Source: Stenotrophomonas maltophilia
GTDB taxonomy: Bacteria > Pseudomonadota > Gammaproteobacteria > Xanthomonadales > Xanthomonadaceae
Assembly (NCBI RefSeq): GCF_002799245.1
Contig: NZ_NEQV01000001.1
Coordinates: 861,000 to 924,999 of the forward strand
Length of the DNA stretch: 64,000 nucleotides
Direction: 5' to 3'
Made by a program: the position numbers and the translations under genes. Below the pieces are notes generated by a model, which worked only from the letters and a program-made list of their open reading frames with translations, was not told the origin of the DNA and searched no databases. This document shows positions 52,246 to 63,198 of this stretch, in pieces; the first letter of the stretch is position 1; each line of letters begins with the position of its first letter.

Positions 52246-54957
52246 TCACCCGGTGTTCTGCACGCCCTGCGAAACACCGTTCACGCACGCCACCAACGCC
52301 CGCAGCAGGTCCTCATCCTCGCGCCCGCTGGCCCGCCAGCGCTGCAGCAGGTCCACCTGCAGCACGCTGATCGGATCGACGTAGGGATTGCGCAGGCGGA
52401 TCGACAGCGCCAGCCGCGCATCGTGGTCCAACAGCGTCTGCTGGTCCATCAACGCCAGCAGCCAGTGCCGGGTGAGTTCCAGTTCGCGCTGCACCTGCGG
52501 GAAGAAGCGCCCGTGCAGTTCGCCGGACAACAGCGAGAACTGCTCGGCGATGGTGATGTCACCCTTGGACAGCACCATCGCGATGTCGTCCAGGAATGTG
52601 CGGAAAAACGGCCAGTCCCGCGCCATATCACGCAGGGTCTGCTCATGGCCGGCATCCACCGCCGCCTGCAGGCCACTGCCCACGCCGTACCAGCCGGGAA
52701 TGACCGCACGCGCCTGGCTCCAGGCGAACACCCAGGGAATCGCACGCAGGTTGCCCAGCGCGGCGTCCTGGCCGAGCCGGCGCGACGGCCGCGAGCCCAA
52801 CGTCATCCGTTCGATCACGTCGATCGGCGTGGCGGTGCGGAAATAGTCCATGAAACCGGCCTGGCCAACGAAGGCGCGATACACCTCGCTGCTGGCAGAT
52901 GCGACCGCGTCCATCACCGGCCGCCAGTCATCCTCGCGGGGCTCGGCGGCGCGCGGGCGCAGGCTGGCGCGCAGCACCGCACCGGTGGCCTGCTCCAGCG
53001 AACGCAGGGCCAGCGCGCGGATCCCGTACTTGCGGTGGATCACTTCGCCCTGCTCGGTCACCCGCAGGCGGCCATCAATGCTGCCGCGCGGCGATGCGTC
53101 GACCGCATGCGTGGTCTTGCCACCGCCACGGCTGATCGAGCCACCACGTCCATGGAAGAAGGTCAGCCGGATGCCTGCCTCGGCTGCTACCTCCAGCAGT
53201 TCCACCTGCGCTCGTTGCAGGCCCCAGCGCGAGGCGGCGATGCCACCGTCCTTGCTGCTGTCCGAATAGCCCAGCATCACCATCTGCACATCGGCACGCG
53301 CCTGCAGATGGGTGCGGTATACCGGGTCGGCCAGCAGGTCACGCAGGGTCGCGGTACCGCGCCTGAGGTCATCCACGGTTTCAAACAGTGGTGCGATGTC
53401 CAACGGTACCGACCCGCTCGCTTCGACCAGGCCGCCACGGCGCGCCAGCGCCAGCACTGCCAGCACGTCGCTGCGGTCGTGTGCCATCGAGATGATGTAG
53501 CTGCCCAGTGCATCACCGCCGTGGCGCGCACGGGCATCGGCCAGTGCAGCGAACACCGCGTCCAGCCGCCGGTTGCCTTCGTCATCGCCCTTCGGCAACG
53601 ACGCTTCACCGCTGGCATGCGGTGCCAGCAGGCGCGCGCGACCCAATGCATCCAGACCGTCCCACACCGCGTCGCCGCCCAGCACGGCGGCCAGCGCGCG
53701 CGCATGCACGCTTGATTCCTGCCGCACGTCCAACCGCGCCAGGTGGAAGCCGAACGTCTTCACCCGCCACAGCAGGCGCTGCACGGCGAAGCCACCGGCA
53801 TGTTCGCCGCGGTTCGCGCGCAGGCTGTCGAGGATCAGCTGCAGGTCGTCGATCAGTTCATCGGGGCCGGCATAGGCACCCTCGCCGTCTTCCAGCGTCG
53901 CCTGCAGGCGTGCGCGCATGCGGTCGTTGAGCAGGCGATAGGGCATGTCGGCATGGCGCGGGCGCGACTGCACCTGCGGCAGCAGCTGCTGGTAGTGCGC
54001 CACGCGCGCCTGCAACACATCGCTCACGCCCACCCGCTCGGTGGACTGGCTGAGCAGGCTGGCCAGCTGCAGCAACTCCTTCTGGTAGCGCGCGAGTACC
54101 GCCTGCCGCTGCGCATCCAGCGTATTGCGGATGGTATGGGCATCCACGTTCGGGTTGCCGTCCATGTCCCCGCCCACCCACGTACCAAAGCGCAGCAGGC
54201 GCGGCAGTGGCAGCTCTTCGCCGTAGGTATCGCGCAGCGCCTGCTGCAGCGATTCATACAGCACCGGTATCACCCGGTACAGCACCTGCACCAGATAGAA
54301 GCCGACGTGCTCGCGCTCGTCATCGACGGTGGGCCGCACCGGCGAGGAATCGGTGGTCTGCCACGAGGCGGTCAGCGCCATGCGGAAACGTGCGGCATCG
54401 GCGGCAGCTTCCCCCGGCGTGCGCTGCCCGTCGAGGTTGTCGACCAGGCTGGCCACCATCAGCTGCTCTTTTTCCAGCAGCGCGCGGCGCACGGCTTCGG
54501 TCGGGTGCGCGGTGAACACCGGTTCGATGTCGATGCGGGGCAGCCATTGCGCCAGCTCGTCCAGGCCCACGCCCTGCGCCTTCAGGTGCTGCAGCGCATC
54601 CTGCAGGCCGTCGGGCTGCGCCCCTGCGGTACCGGCGCGCTGGTAGTCGCGGCGGCGGCGAATGCGATGCACGCGCTCGGCGATGTTGACCACCTGGAAG
54701 TAGGTGCTGAAGGCCCGCACCATGGTCTCGGCCTGCTGGGGCGTGCGCCCGGCCAGCCCTCCAGCCAGCTCCGACAGCGGCGCCTGGTTCTCGCGGCGGG
54801 CGATGGCGCGGGTGCGCACATCCTCGACATCATCGAGGAAAGCGGCCGAGACCTGCTCGACCAGCAGGTCGCCGACCAGTGCGCCGAGCCGGCGCACGTC
54901 ATCGCGAAGCGGAAGATCGGGAGAAGCGAACTCGATGCTGCTGCGGTACTCGTTCAT
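52246..54957 (-). CDS. ppc: Phosphoenolpyruvate carboxylase
   Basis: Carboxylates phosphoenolpyruvate to oxaloacetate, refilling the citric acid cycle. The 903-aa enzyme has the catalytic His segment [14 protein letters not shown] near residue 145, [16 protein letters not shown] near 560, the Gly-rich loop [18 protein letters not shown], and the C-terminal [16 protein letters not shown] and QGVQNTG end. ATG at 54957 is used; an in-frame TTG at 54981 would add eight residues. TAGGCT on the minus strand near 55000 may be the -10. Confidence 0.97.
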   Translation of the reverse strand: MNEYRSSIEFASPDLPLRDDVRRLGALVGDLLVEQVSAAFLDDVEDVRTRAIARRENQAPLSELAGGLAGRTPQQAETMVRAFSTYFQVVNIAERVHRIRRRRDYQRAGTAGAQPDGLQDALQHLKAQGVGLDELAQWLPRIDIEPVFTAHPTEAVRRALLEKEQLMVASLVDNLDGQRTPGEAAADAARFRMALTASWQTTDSSPVRPTVDDEREHVGFYLVQVLYRVIPVLYESLQQALRDTYGEELPLPRLLRFGTWVGGDMDGNPNVDAHTIRNTLDAQRQAVLARYQKELLQLASLLSQSTERVGVSDVLQARVAHYQQLLPQVQSRPRHADMPYRLLNDRMRARLQATLEDGEGAYAGPDELIDDLQLILDSLRANRGEHAGGFAVQRLLWRVKTFGFHLARLDVRQESSVHARALAAVLGGDAVWDGLDALGRARLLAPHASGEASLPKGDDEGNRRLDAVFAALADARARHGGDALGSYIISMAHDRSDVLAVLALARRGGLVEASGSVPLDIAPLFETVDDLRRGTATLRDLLADPVYRTHLQARADVQMVMLGYSDSSKDGGIAASRWGLQRAQVELLEVAAEAGIRLTFFHGRGGSISRGGGKTTHAVDASPRGSIDGRLRVTEQGEVIHRKYGIRALALRSLEQATGAVLRASLRPRAAEPREDDWRPVMDAVASASSEVYRAFVGQAGFMDYFRTATPIDVIERMTLGSRPSRRLGQDAALGNLRAIPWVFAWSQARAVIPGWYGVGSGLQAAVDAGHEQTLRDMARDWPFFRTFLDDIAMVLSKGDITIAEQFSLLSGELHGRFFPQVQRELELTRHWLLALMDQQTLLDHDARLALSIRLRNPYVDPISVLQVDLLQRWRASGREDEDLLRALVACVNGVSQGVQNTG

Positions 54958-55066
54958 CGGCGACGCACAGGCCTCGGTCAACGGATCCAGACCCCAAGCC
55001 TAAACCAGATTACGCACGATGCTGCGATGCGGAAATGGTTTCATCTGCACGTATCCGCAGCAGAAG

Positions 55067-55140
55067 CAGCCGAGCGTGGGCTCGGCTCTACAGCCGTCAT
55101 TGCGCGTGACACCGTGTAGCGCCCGAGCCCATGCTCGGGC
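55067..55140. repeat. Two GTAG palindromes
   Basis: AGCCGAGCGTGGGCTCGGCT then CTAC (55067-55091) and GTAGCGCCCGAGCCCATGCT then CGGGC (55116-55140), in opposite orientation, between the ppc promoter side and the end of the peptidase gene. Confidence 0.8.
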
Positions 55141-55157
55141 GGCGGCGCAGCCGCGCA

Positions 55158-55182
55158 GGCGGCCCCCGTTGCAGGGGCCGCC
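55158..55182. terminator. Hairpin after the S9 peptidase gene
   Basis: GGCGGCCCC pairs with GGGGCCGCC around a short loop, 12 bases past the stop. No strong T-run. Confidence 0.5.
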
Positions 55183-55194
55183 CTTGTGTGCGCG

Positions 55195-57711
55195 TCAGCG
55201 CTTCTTCTTCGCCTTGCCCTGATCAGCCGGGCCGATGGTCTGCTCCAGCCAGCGCTCGCTTTCGGCCAACATGGTCATGATCGATTCGCGTGCGCGGTAG
55301 GCGTGCGATTCGTTCGGCAGCATCACCAGCCGCGCGGTACCCCCCAGGCCCTTCACCGCGGCGAACATGCGCTCGCTCTGGATCGGGAAGGTACCGGAGT
55401 TGTTGTCGTCCACGCCGTGGATGAACAGGATCGGATCCTTGATCTTGTCGGCGTAGTTGAACGGCGCCATCTTCTGGTAGACGTCCTGTGCCTGCCAGTA
55501 GTTGCGCTCTTCGGCCTGGAAGCCGAACGGAGTGAGCGTGCGGTTGTAGGCACCGCTGCGCGCGATGCCGGCCTTGAACAGGCGGGTGTGTGCCAGCAGG
55601 TTGGCCGTCATGAACGCACCATAGGAGTGGCCACCGATGGCGATGTGATCGCGATCGGTCACGCCACGGCGCACCACTTCATCCACGGCCGCCTGCGCGT
55701 TGGCCACCAGCTGTTCGATATAGGTGTCGTTCGGCTCCTTGTCGCCCTCGCCGATGATCGGCATCGACGGGCTGGCCAGCACCACGTAGCCCTTGGCCAG
55801 GAACGCCTGCGGGCCCCAGTAGCTGACCGCATTGAAGCGGTAAGGCGAATCGGTCACCTGGCTGGCCGCAGCCGCGCTCTTGAACTCGCCCGGGTAGGCC
55901 CACATCAGCAGCGGGCGCGGGCCATCGCGCTTGGGGTCGTAGCCCGGCGGCAGCAGCAGGGTCGCGGTCAGGTCGACGCCGTCCTTGCGCTTGTAGCGGA
56001 TCTGCTCCTTCTGCACGCCCTTCAGCTGCGGCAGCGGATGGGCGAAGTGGGTCAATGCGCGCGGCGCGGTGGTCGCATCAGCCAGCGACTGCACGTAGAA
56101 GTTGGCCGGCTCGTCCGGACTCTCGCGACTCAGCAGCAACGAACTGCCCTGGTTGTCCAGCAATGCCACCGGCAGCGAATAGCTCGGTGCCTGCGAGTGG
56201 AACAGGCGCGTCGCCTTGCCCGTGGCGATGTCGAAGCGGTCCACGAACGGACGGTCGCCTTCCGGCGAAGCGCCGGCGCCAGCCAGGTACAGGCTGCTGC
56301 CATCGGGGCTGGTCTGCAGCAGCGCACGGCCCCGCTCGTCACTGGCCAGCATCGGCCGGCCCGGATCGGCGTAGCGGTCCTGCGCATCGCGATCCCACAG
56401 CAGGCGCGGTTCGGCGCTGGCGTTGTCCGGGGCGATCAGCCAGGTCCTGGTCTTGCGGGTCTTCCACCACGATTCAGTCAGCAGGGCCAGGTCACCACGG
56501 CCCCAGCTGATGCCGGCCAGCCGGCTGCCAAGCTGGGCCAGCGTCACCGGCGGCCTGTCGAACGGCGCGGCCTGCATCAGCACCGCGTCGCGCACCTTGG
56601 CATCCTTGTTCGGGTCGCCACCATCCTGCGCTTCGGCCCAGACCAGGGTCGCTTCGGCATCACCACGCCAGCCGATATCGCGCACGCCGGTCACTTCGGC
56701 GTCGTTGCCGGTCGGCAGGCCTTCCACCAGCGGTCGCACCGCCACGGTGTGCACCAGCTTGCCGCTGGCACGGTCGATCACTTCGATGCGGCGCGGGAAG
56801 CTGCTCACCGGCACCACGTAGGAATACGGACGCTGCACCGGTTGGCGCAGCACGAAGCGGCCGTCGGGCGACACCGAGAAGCCCATGAAGATGCCGGCCG
56901 CGCCGATCGCGCGGGTGCTGCCGTCCAGGCTGACTTCCACCGGCTGGGTGGTGGCGTAGTAGTCGAACTGGCGTGCGTCGGCTTCGTTCTTCAGCAGGTC
57001 CTGGTAGGTACGGATCGACACGACGCCGCCGCCCTGGCTGGTCTGCTGCACGGCAGGGCCGGTCGGGATGCCGTCGGCGGCCGGGGCGGCGCCGAGGTTG
57101 GCCGGGCGCGTGAACACCACCAGCCCGCGGCTGTCCGGCAGCCACTGGTAGCCACTGCCGATCACCGTGTTCAGACCGGCGACCAGGCGGCGGGCGCTGC
57201 CGCCGACCACGTCCACCAGCCACAGCTCATTGGCGCCACTGGCGGCGTCGACCTGGTTGAAGGCGAGCCACTTCTGGTCCGGCGACCACATCAGGCTGGC
57301 GATCGACAGCGTGCCCGGCAGGCCGCTGATCTGCCGCTCCTTGCCGTCGGCAACGTTCATCAGCCACAGCTTCTCGCCGAAGCTGAAGCGGCTGTCGGAG
57401 AACGTGCGCGGGTTGATGCGCAGGCCGGCCAGCTTCAGTTCCGGCTGCGCCACCACCTGGATCGACGGCAGCGACGGCATCTGCATCAACGCGGCCACAT
57501 CGCGGCGTGGCGACAGGTACAACGCCGGCGCGCGCGGCGCATCGACCACCGCCTGCAGGGCCGCCGAGGGCAGTTCGTAGCCGTTGACGCCCTGGGCCTG
57601 CGCGGCCGCAGGCTGCGCGGCCACCGCCCAGGCCAGCGGGGCCACCGCCAGCAGCCCCATCGACAGGACCAGGCCGGTCCAGCGCCGCGTACGGCGCGCG
57701 TGCATGCTCAT
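55195..57711 (-). CDS. Exported S9-family prolyl oligopeptidase
   Basis: An 838-aa secreted serine peptidase. The signal peptide spans about 1-32 (APLAWAVAAQ). A beta-propeller-like region (about 60-560: LWLMNVADGKERQISGLPG; LMWSPDQKWLAFNQ) precedes the alpha/beta-hydrolase domain. GGHSYGAFMTANLLAHT carries the Ser, HGVDDNNSGT the Asp, and ESHAYRARES the His. It most resembles S9 'glutamyl'/acylaminoacyl peptidases of xanthomonads. AGGTGG before the ATG at 57711 supports the start. It should act on periplasmic peptides. Confidence 0.92.
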   Translation of the reverse strand: MSMHARRTRRWTGLVLSMGLLAVAPLAWAVAAQPAAAQAQGVNGYELPSAALQAVVDAPRAPALYLSPRRDVAALMQMPSLPSIQVVAQPELKLAGLRINPRTFSDSRFSFGEKLWLMNVADGKERQISGLPGTLSIASLMWSPDQKWLAFNQVDAASGANELWLVDVVGGSARRLVAGLNTVIGSGYQWLPDSRGLVVFTRPANLGAAPAADGIPTGPAVQQTSQGGGVVSIRTYQDLLKNEADARQFDYYATTQPVEVSLDGSTRAIGAAGIFMGFSVSPDGRFVLRQPVQRPYSYVVPVSSFPRRIEVIDRASGKLVHTVAVRPLVEGLPTGNDAEVTGVRDIGWRGDAEATLVWAEAQDGGDPNKDAKVRDAVLMQAAPFDRPPVTLAQLGSRLAGISWGRGDLALLTESWWKTRKTRTWLIAPDNASAEPRLLWDRDAQDRYADPGRPMLASDERGRALLQTSPDGSSLYLAGAGASPEGDRPFVDRFDIATGKATRLFHSQAPSYSLPVALLDNQGSSLLLSRESPDEPANFYVQSLADATTAPRALTHFAHPLPQLKGVQKEQIRYKRKDGVDLTATLLLPPGYDPKRDGPRPLLMWAYPGEFKSAAAASQVTDSPYRFNAVSYWGPQAFLAKGYVVLASPSMPIIGEGDKEPNDTYIEQLVANAQAAVDEVVRRGVTDRDHIAIGGHSYGAFMTANLLAHTRLFKAGIARSGAYNRTLTPFGFQAEERNYWQAQDVYQKMAPFNYADKIKDPILFIHGVDDNNSGTFPIQSERMFAAVKGLGGTARLVMLPNESHAYRARESIMTMLAESERWLEQTIGPADQGKAKKKR

Positions 57712-57814
57712 CGTTCCACCTGTGTGATGCGTGAAAACACCGACCTTAACAGGCCGTGCACGCCCGCCCACCTGCCGATGGTTGGGTCATCCGGATGTCA
57801 TGCCGGGGCCGCGA

Positions 57815-57820
57815 TATAAT
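57815..57820 (+). promoter_or_regulatory. -10 element of ahcY
   Basis: A perfect TATAAT, 14 bases before the riboswitch core, so the transcript should start about 57827. The -35 is weak. Confidence 0.7.
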
Positions 57821-57833
57821 GGGGGTCTCCCCT

Positions 57834-57912
57834 GCCGAGGGGCGCTGCGACCGGATCCCAAGAGGCCCGGCCAGGCTCGGTGAGGTGGCTTTGTAACAAC
57901 GGCGCCCGGCTA
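57834..57912 (+). promoter_or_regulatory. S-adenosylhomocysteine riboswitch
   Basis: The leader matches the SAH riboswitch: GCCGAGGGGCGCTGCGACC at the 5' side, CCAGGCTCGG in the middle (CTCGG pairs with CCGAG), and AACGGCGCCC at the 3' side (GGCGCCC pairs with GGGCGC). This class is an ON switch: SAH binding raises ahcY expression. A small GCGAG/CTCGC hairpin (57916-57931) sits between it and the ribosome-binding site GGAG (57940-57943). Confidence 0.88.
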
Positions 57913-57950
57913 GATGCGAGCACCCGCTCGCCCACAACCGGAGCACACGA

Positions 57951-59396
<1,446 letters not shown>

Positions 59397-59400
59397 TGCC

Positions 59401-59524
59401 GTGCACGGGGTCGGATCCCTTTCCAGAGGAAAGGGCTCTGCCCCCAGCAACGGATGCAGACAGAACGTGCACGGGGTCGGATCCCTTTCCGCAGGGAAGG
59501 GCTCTGACCCCAGCCACGGATGCA
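59401..59524. repeat. Tandem pair of 58-base repeats
   Basis: Units 59401-59458 and 59467-59524, offset by 66 bases, begin GTGCACGGGGTCGGATCCCT and differ at only a few positions. Each contains an imperfect inverted repeat (GGATCCCTTTCC against GGAAAGGGCTCTG). Confidence 0.85.
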
Positions 59525-59530
59525 CATGGA

Positions 59531-59550
59531 CGGGCACCTTCGGGTGCCCG
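59531..59550 (+). terminator. Terminator hairpin after ahcY
   Basis: CGGGCACC-TTCG-GGTGCCCG: an eight-base stem closed by a UUCG tetraloop, then TTCTGCGTTT. It lies 134 bases after the ahcY stop, beyond the tandem repeats. Confidence 0.75.
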
Positions 59551-59581
59551 TTCTGCGTTTGCGCACGGCCGAACATCACGC

Positions 59582-59644
59582 ATCCACGCATGGCGTGGAT
59601 CTACTGATCGTCCGTCCCCCAGTAGATCCACGCCATGCGTGGAT
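59582..59644. repeat. GTAG palindromes as perfect inverted pair
   Basis: ATCCACGCATGGCGTGGATC then TAC (59582-59604) and its exact 23-base reverse complement at 59622-59644, 17 bases apart. Confidence 0.85.
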
Positions 59645-59702
59645 ATCCCCCACCAGAGCGGGGGCCAATAGTCTCGGTCAAGGCAACGCCTCCACCCCGC
59701 GC

Positions 59703-59708
59703 TACGAT
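59703..59708 (+). promoter_or_regulatory. -10 element of ybaK, leaderless arrangement
   Basis: TACGAT exactly six bases before the ATG at 59715, no Shine-Dalgarno. Confidence 0.45.
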
Positions 59709-59714
59709 GCGTCC

Positions 59715-60188
59715 ATGACCCCGGCCATCAACCTGCTCAAGCGCGAGAAGATCGCCCACACCGTGCGCAGCTATGTGCACGACACCCACGCCGAATCGTA
59801 TGGCGGCGAAGCGGTCGACAAGCTCGGCCTCGACCCGGCCCAGGTGTTCAAGACCCTGCTGGCCAGCACCGAAACGCACGAGCTGCTGGTGGCGATCGTA
59901 CCGGTGGCTGGCCAGCTGGACCTGAAGGCCCTGGCCGACGCGGCCGGCTGCAAGAAATGCGAAATGGCGGCCGCCGATGCGGCACAGCGCGCGACCGGCT
60001 ACCTGGTCGGTGGCATCAGTCCGCTGGGGCAGAAGAAGCGCCTGCGCACGTTCCTGGATGCCAGCGCGCAGGCATTGCCCACGCTGCATGTCAGCGCCGG
60101 ACGACGCGGGCTGGAAGTGGAACTGGCACCGGCCGATCTGCTGCGCCTCACCACCGGCCACTTCGCTGCCATCGGCAAGGCACGCTGA
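59715..60188 (+). CDS. ybaK: Cys-tRNA(Pro)/Cys-tRNA(Cys) deacylase YbaK
   Basis: Clears mischarged Cys from tRNA-Pro. The 157-aa YbaK/EbsC protein has TPAINLLKREKIAHTVRSYVHD, the core VFKTLLASTETHELLVAIVPV with the conserved Lys, the GYLVGGISPLGQKKRL loop, and SAGRRGLEVELAPADLL. Length is normal. Its stop overlaps the start of the next gene by one base (TGATG), so both are likely on one transcript. Confidence 0.94.
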   Translation: MTPAINLLKREKIAHTVRSYVHDTHAESYGGEAVDKLGLDPAQVFKTLLASTETHELLVAIVPVAGQLDLKALADAAGCKKCEMAAADAAQRATGYLVGGISPLGQKKRLRTFLDASAQALPTLHVSAGRRGLEVELAPADLLRLTTGHFAAIGKAR

Positions 60189-60673
60189 TGCGTTGGCCAT
60201 GGTCTGCAGCGCCATCGCCACGACTCGAGGATGCGCAGGCCGATGTCCTGCTGCAGGACCTGCTGTCGCGCGACGCGAAGCGCATTACTGATGCCGCACG
60301 CATGGTTGCCCGCCTGTTCACTCCCGCGTCGCTGGATGCATTGGCTGCACAGGTGGACCTGGTCGAACGCAGCTGCCAGCGCATCGCGCTGGGCGGCATG
60401 CTGATCAGCAACCAGGCGCACCTCAAGGCGGCCCTGCAGCGGCTGCGCTACTGGCGCGCGCGGGAGGGTTGCCTGTGCGCACTCTACGCATCCTATGTGT
60501 TCTTCAACCCCGCACCGCTGCTGGAACAGGGCCATGTGCAGCTGCTCGGACGAGGCGAGGCCGAGGATGGCTGGGGCGAGTGTTACCGGGTGACGTGCAC
60601 GTCGTGCACGCAGCCCTGGAGCGCCACCGAGCGCGAATACCACTACCCGTGGTGGGAGTGGAAGGCCGGTTGA
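60188..60673 (+). CDS. Cysteine-rich protein of unknown function
   Basis: A 161-aa cytoplasmic protein that I do not recognise. The first 90 residues are helical; the last 70 carry GCLCALY, GECYRVTCTSC and several Trp/Tyr. The cysteines, including one CxxC (CTSC), could bind zinc or iron. It is translationally coupled to ybaK, but no functional link is known. Confidence 0.75.
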   Translation: MRWPWSAAPSPRLEDAQADVLLQDLLSRDAKRITDAARMVARLFTPASLDALAAQVDLVERSCQRIALGGMLISNQAHLKAALQRLRYWRAREGCLCALYASYVFFNPAPLLEQGHVQLLGRGEAEDGWGECYRVTCTSCTQPWSATEREYHYPWWEWKAG

Positions 60674-60681
60674 TCGATGCC

Positions 60682-60698
60682 GCCACGCAGGGCGTGGC
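60682..60698. terminator. Hairpin after the cysteine-rich gene
   Basis: GCCACGCAGGGCGTGGC, a seven-base stem nine bases past the stop. A second palindrome, CCCCGCGATGCGGGG, lies at 60759-60773 near the end of the convergent DUF3228 gene. Confidence 0.5.
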
Positions 60699-60789
60699 GC
60701 CACTGCCGTGCTGCGCCGGTCCAGCTCCTGCGTGTCGGCCTGCGCACGCGGGTCAGCGCCCCGCGATGCGGGGATCCGACCCGGGCCGG

Positions 60790-61347
60790 CTACGGCCGCC
60801 AGTTGGCGTTGTTCTCCCAGAACTCGACCGAACGCCGGTAGGCCTCGCGGTCCAGCGGCACGCCCGAGCCACCCTCCTCCACGCCCAGCGCATTGCGCAT
60901 CATGGTGATCGGCGCCATCGGCACTTCCTCCGGCTCGGCGGTATAGATGCAACCCACGATGCCCCAGTCGGCCTCGATCGGCGAGCCTTCCTTCGCCAAC
61001 TGCCCGGCGCTGTACAGGATCACTACCAGGTAGTTCGCGCGCGGCGACTCCACACCCTCGAACCAGCGCACCAGCACCGGCAGTTCCTCGCGGTTGCGTG
61101 CTTCGTAGCCGCTGCGCAGCAGATGGCGGTTGGCCTCGGTGACCGGCACCGTCAGGCAACGCGTGCTGGTCCAGTTCTCATAGACGAACAACTTGCAGAA
61201 CGGGGCGTAGCCGTCGAGTACCTTAAGCGGTGCGTGCGCGTTGAGGTGCGCCTCGAACTGTTCGGCAGTGCAGTCCTGGATGGTGTTGCCGCGCGGCACG
61301 CGCGGGAACAGGCGAGGACGGGCGAAATCGGTGAGGACAATGGACAT
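60790..61347 (-). CDS. DUF3228 family protein
   Basis: A 185-aa protein of the DUF3228 family, function unknown. Conserved stretches are DGYAPFCKLFVYENWTSTR, GYEARNREELPVLVRWFEGVE, and the end segment DREAYRRSVEFWENNA. No signal peptide or membrane segment. It may bind a ligand through the invariant aromatic residues, but this is not established. It stands alone between convergent and co-directional genes, without an evident ribosome-binding site. Confidence 0.85.
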   Translation of the reverse strand: MSIVLTDFARPRLFPRVPRGNTIQDCTAEQFEAHLNAHAPLKVLDGYAPFCKLFVYENWTSTRCLTVPVTEANRHLLRSGYEARNREELPVLVRWFEGVESPRANYLVVILYSAGQLAKEGSPIEADWGIVGCIYTAEPEEVPMAPITMMRNALGVEEGGSGVPLDREAYRRSVEFWENNANWRP

Positions 61348-61397
61348 GGCGTGGCGTGATCAGGAGTTCTACCGCACAGGGTAACCGTTGGCAGCGC

Positions 61398-62129
61398 CTA
61401 CAACGCCATCCGCTCACGCAGCTCCCGCGCCTGCCGCCGCGACACTTCCACCTCGCTGCCATCATCCAGCGTCAGGTCGTAGCCGTCGCCGATGCTGGGC
61501 GATACCCCACGGATACGGCGCAGGTTGACCAGCGTGTTGCGGTTGGCGCGGAAGAAAAGATCCTGCGGCAGGCGGGCTTCCAGCGCGCTCAGGCTACGGG
61601 TCAACAGGGCGTTCTGGTCGCGGAACCACAGCCGCGTGTAGTTGCCATCCACCACCAGCCGGCGGATCTCGGAAACCGCCACGAACCAGCAGCGTTCACC
61701 CTCGCGCACGAACACCTGGTCCTGCGCGCCCAGCGTGTTTCGCAGTTCAGGCGCCCCGCTCGCCCCCCCTTCGCGCTCGCGTGCCCGCTCCAATGCTTCC
61801 AGCAGGCGCGGTGCCTCCACCGGCTTCACCAGATAGTCCAGCGCATTGGCCTGGAACGCGCGCACCGCGTAGGTGTCGTAGGCGGTAACGAACACCACCG
61901 CCGGCACCGTCTCCAGGCCGTCCAGCACATCAAAGCCACTGCCGGAAGGCATCTGCACATCCAGCAGCACCAGGTCCGGCGCCAGCGCAGCGATCGCCTC
62001 GCGCGCGGCGGGCACATCGTCTGCCTCGCCCACGCACTGCACCCAGGGCAGCGCCGACAGCAGCGTACGCAGCTCCTGCCGCGCCAGCCGCGCATCATCG
62101 ACGATCAACACGCGCAGCACGCCATTCAT
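61398..62129 (-). CDS. LytTR-family response regulator
   Basis: A 243-aa regulator of the AlgR/LytR type. The receiver domain shows VDDARLARQELRTLLSAL, the phospho-acceptor Asp in LVLLDVQMPSGSGFDVLD (about residue 57) and Lys in DYLVKPVEAPRLLEAL. The C-terminal LytTR DNA-binding domain (about 140-240) has FVAVSEIRRLVVDGNYTRLW and FFRANRNTLVNLRRIRGV. It overlaps the histidine kinase gene by four bases (ATGA) and forms a pair with it. Confidence 0.93.
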   Translation of the reverse strand: MNGVLRVLIVDDARLARQELRTLLSALPWVQCVGEADDVPAAREAIAALAPDLVLLDVQMPSGSGFDVLDGLETVPAVVFVTAYDTYAVRAFQANALDYLVKPVEAPRLLEALERAREREGGASGAPELRNTLGAQDQVFVREGERCWFVAVSEIRRLVVDGNYTRLWFRDQNALLTRSLSALEARLPQDLFFRANRNTLVNLRRIRGVSPSIGDGYDLTLDDGSEVEVSRRQARELRERMAL

Positions 62130-63172
62130 TGCGGAATCTCCAGCAGGGCCTGCATGCGGTCACCGGCCGGTTGCAGCACGAACCGGCCACGCGTGCCCAG
62201 CTGCGCGCGCAGGTAGGCCAGGCCGACGCCATGGCCGTGGGTGGGTTCGCTGCCGGCCGCAAGTGGATTGTCCACCTGCAACCGCAGCACATCATTGGTC
62301 AGCGTGGCATGGATCCGCACCTCGCCACCGCCCGGGCGACTGGCGATGCCATGCCTGATCGCATTCTCGACCAGCAGCTGCAGCGCCATCGCCGGCAGCT
62401 GCGCCTGCGAGGCCCCGTCATCGATGTGCCACCGCACCTGCAGGCGCTGTTCGAAGTGGATCGCCTCGATGGCCAGGTAGTCATCCACCATCGCCAGTTC
62501 CTCGGCCAACGTAACCCGTTCGCTGCGATTGTGCGCCAGCGCCTGGCGCAGGGTGCGCGACAGCCGCGTGACCATGTCACGCGCACGTTCGGGATCCTCC
62601 AGGATCAGCGCGCGCAGATTGTTCAGCGCATTGAACATGAAATGCGGGTTGAGCCGCGCACGCAGTGCATCACGTTCCAGCGCATTGCGTTCGGCTTCGG
62701 CACGCAGGCGGGCCAGTTCGGCCTGGCGCGCACTGCGCATGCCGTGCAGGCCGGCCCACATCGCGGTCCATAGCCCCAGCATCAGCACGGTGTTGAGCCA
62801 GTAGAGCAGGCGTGCGACCGGGCGGAAATCACCCGATCGGCCACCAAAATCCACCCATCCCAGCGCCAGCGCCGGCTGCAGCACCGCCGTCAGCAGCAGT
62901 TGCGCCAGTGCTGCGCCCAGCAGCACCGCCAGCGCCAGCCGCAGCACCAGCGCGCCCAGGTCCAGCCGCCACCAGTGGCGCCGCAAGGCCAGCGCGCGCA
63001 CGCTGCCGCTGATGCCATACAGCAGCACGCCGAGGCCGACGCTGATGAGCGCGCTTCCACTGCTGCTGCCACCACCGAACGCGCCGGTCATGGCCAGGCT
63101 GATCACGCAGAACAGCGCCCAGCCGAGGGTGTTGATCAACCAGAAGCGCAGCGTGGAGGTCGATTCGGGCAT
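62126..63172 (-). CDS. LytS-type sensor histidine kinase
   Basis: A 348-aa membrane kinase with four hydrophobic helices in the first 140 residues and a His-kinase domain of the LytS/YehU class: RARLNPHFMFNALNNLRALI carries the phospho-His, and LPAMALQLLVENAIRHGIA with GHGVGLAYLRAQLGTRG forms the ATP-binding part. The ATG at 63172 matches the family N-terminus; no clear ribosome-binding site. Signal unknown. Confidence 0.9.
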   Translation of the reverse strand: MPESTSTLRFWLINTLGWALFCVISLAMTGAFGGGSSSGSALISVGLGVLLYGISGSVRALALRRHWWRLDLGALVLRLALAVLLGAALAQLLLTAVLQPALALGWVDFGGRSGDFRPVARLLYWLNTVLMLGLWTAMWAGLHGMRSARQAELARLRAEAERNALERDALRARLNPHFMFNALNNLRALILEDPERARDMVTRLSRTLRQALAHNRSERVTLAEELAMVDDYLAIEAIHFEQRLQVRWHIDDGASQAQLPAMALQLLVENAIRHGIASRPGGGEVRIHATLTNDVLRLQVDNPLAAGSEPTHGHGVGLAYLRAQLGTRGRFVLQPAGDRMQALLEIPQ

Positions 63173-63198
63173 GGCAATGGCCGGCGGGAACGGAAGGA

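Noticed and set aside
55186-57819. An 877-codon plus-strand frame opposite the S9 peptidase
   Set aside because: Antisense of a gene with an intact catalytic triad and signal peptide; no recognisable domain.
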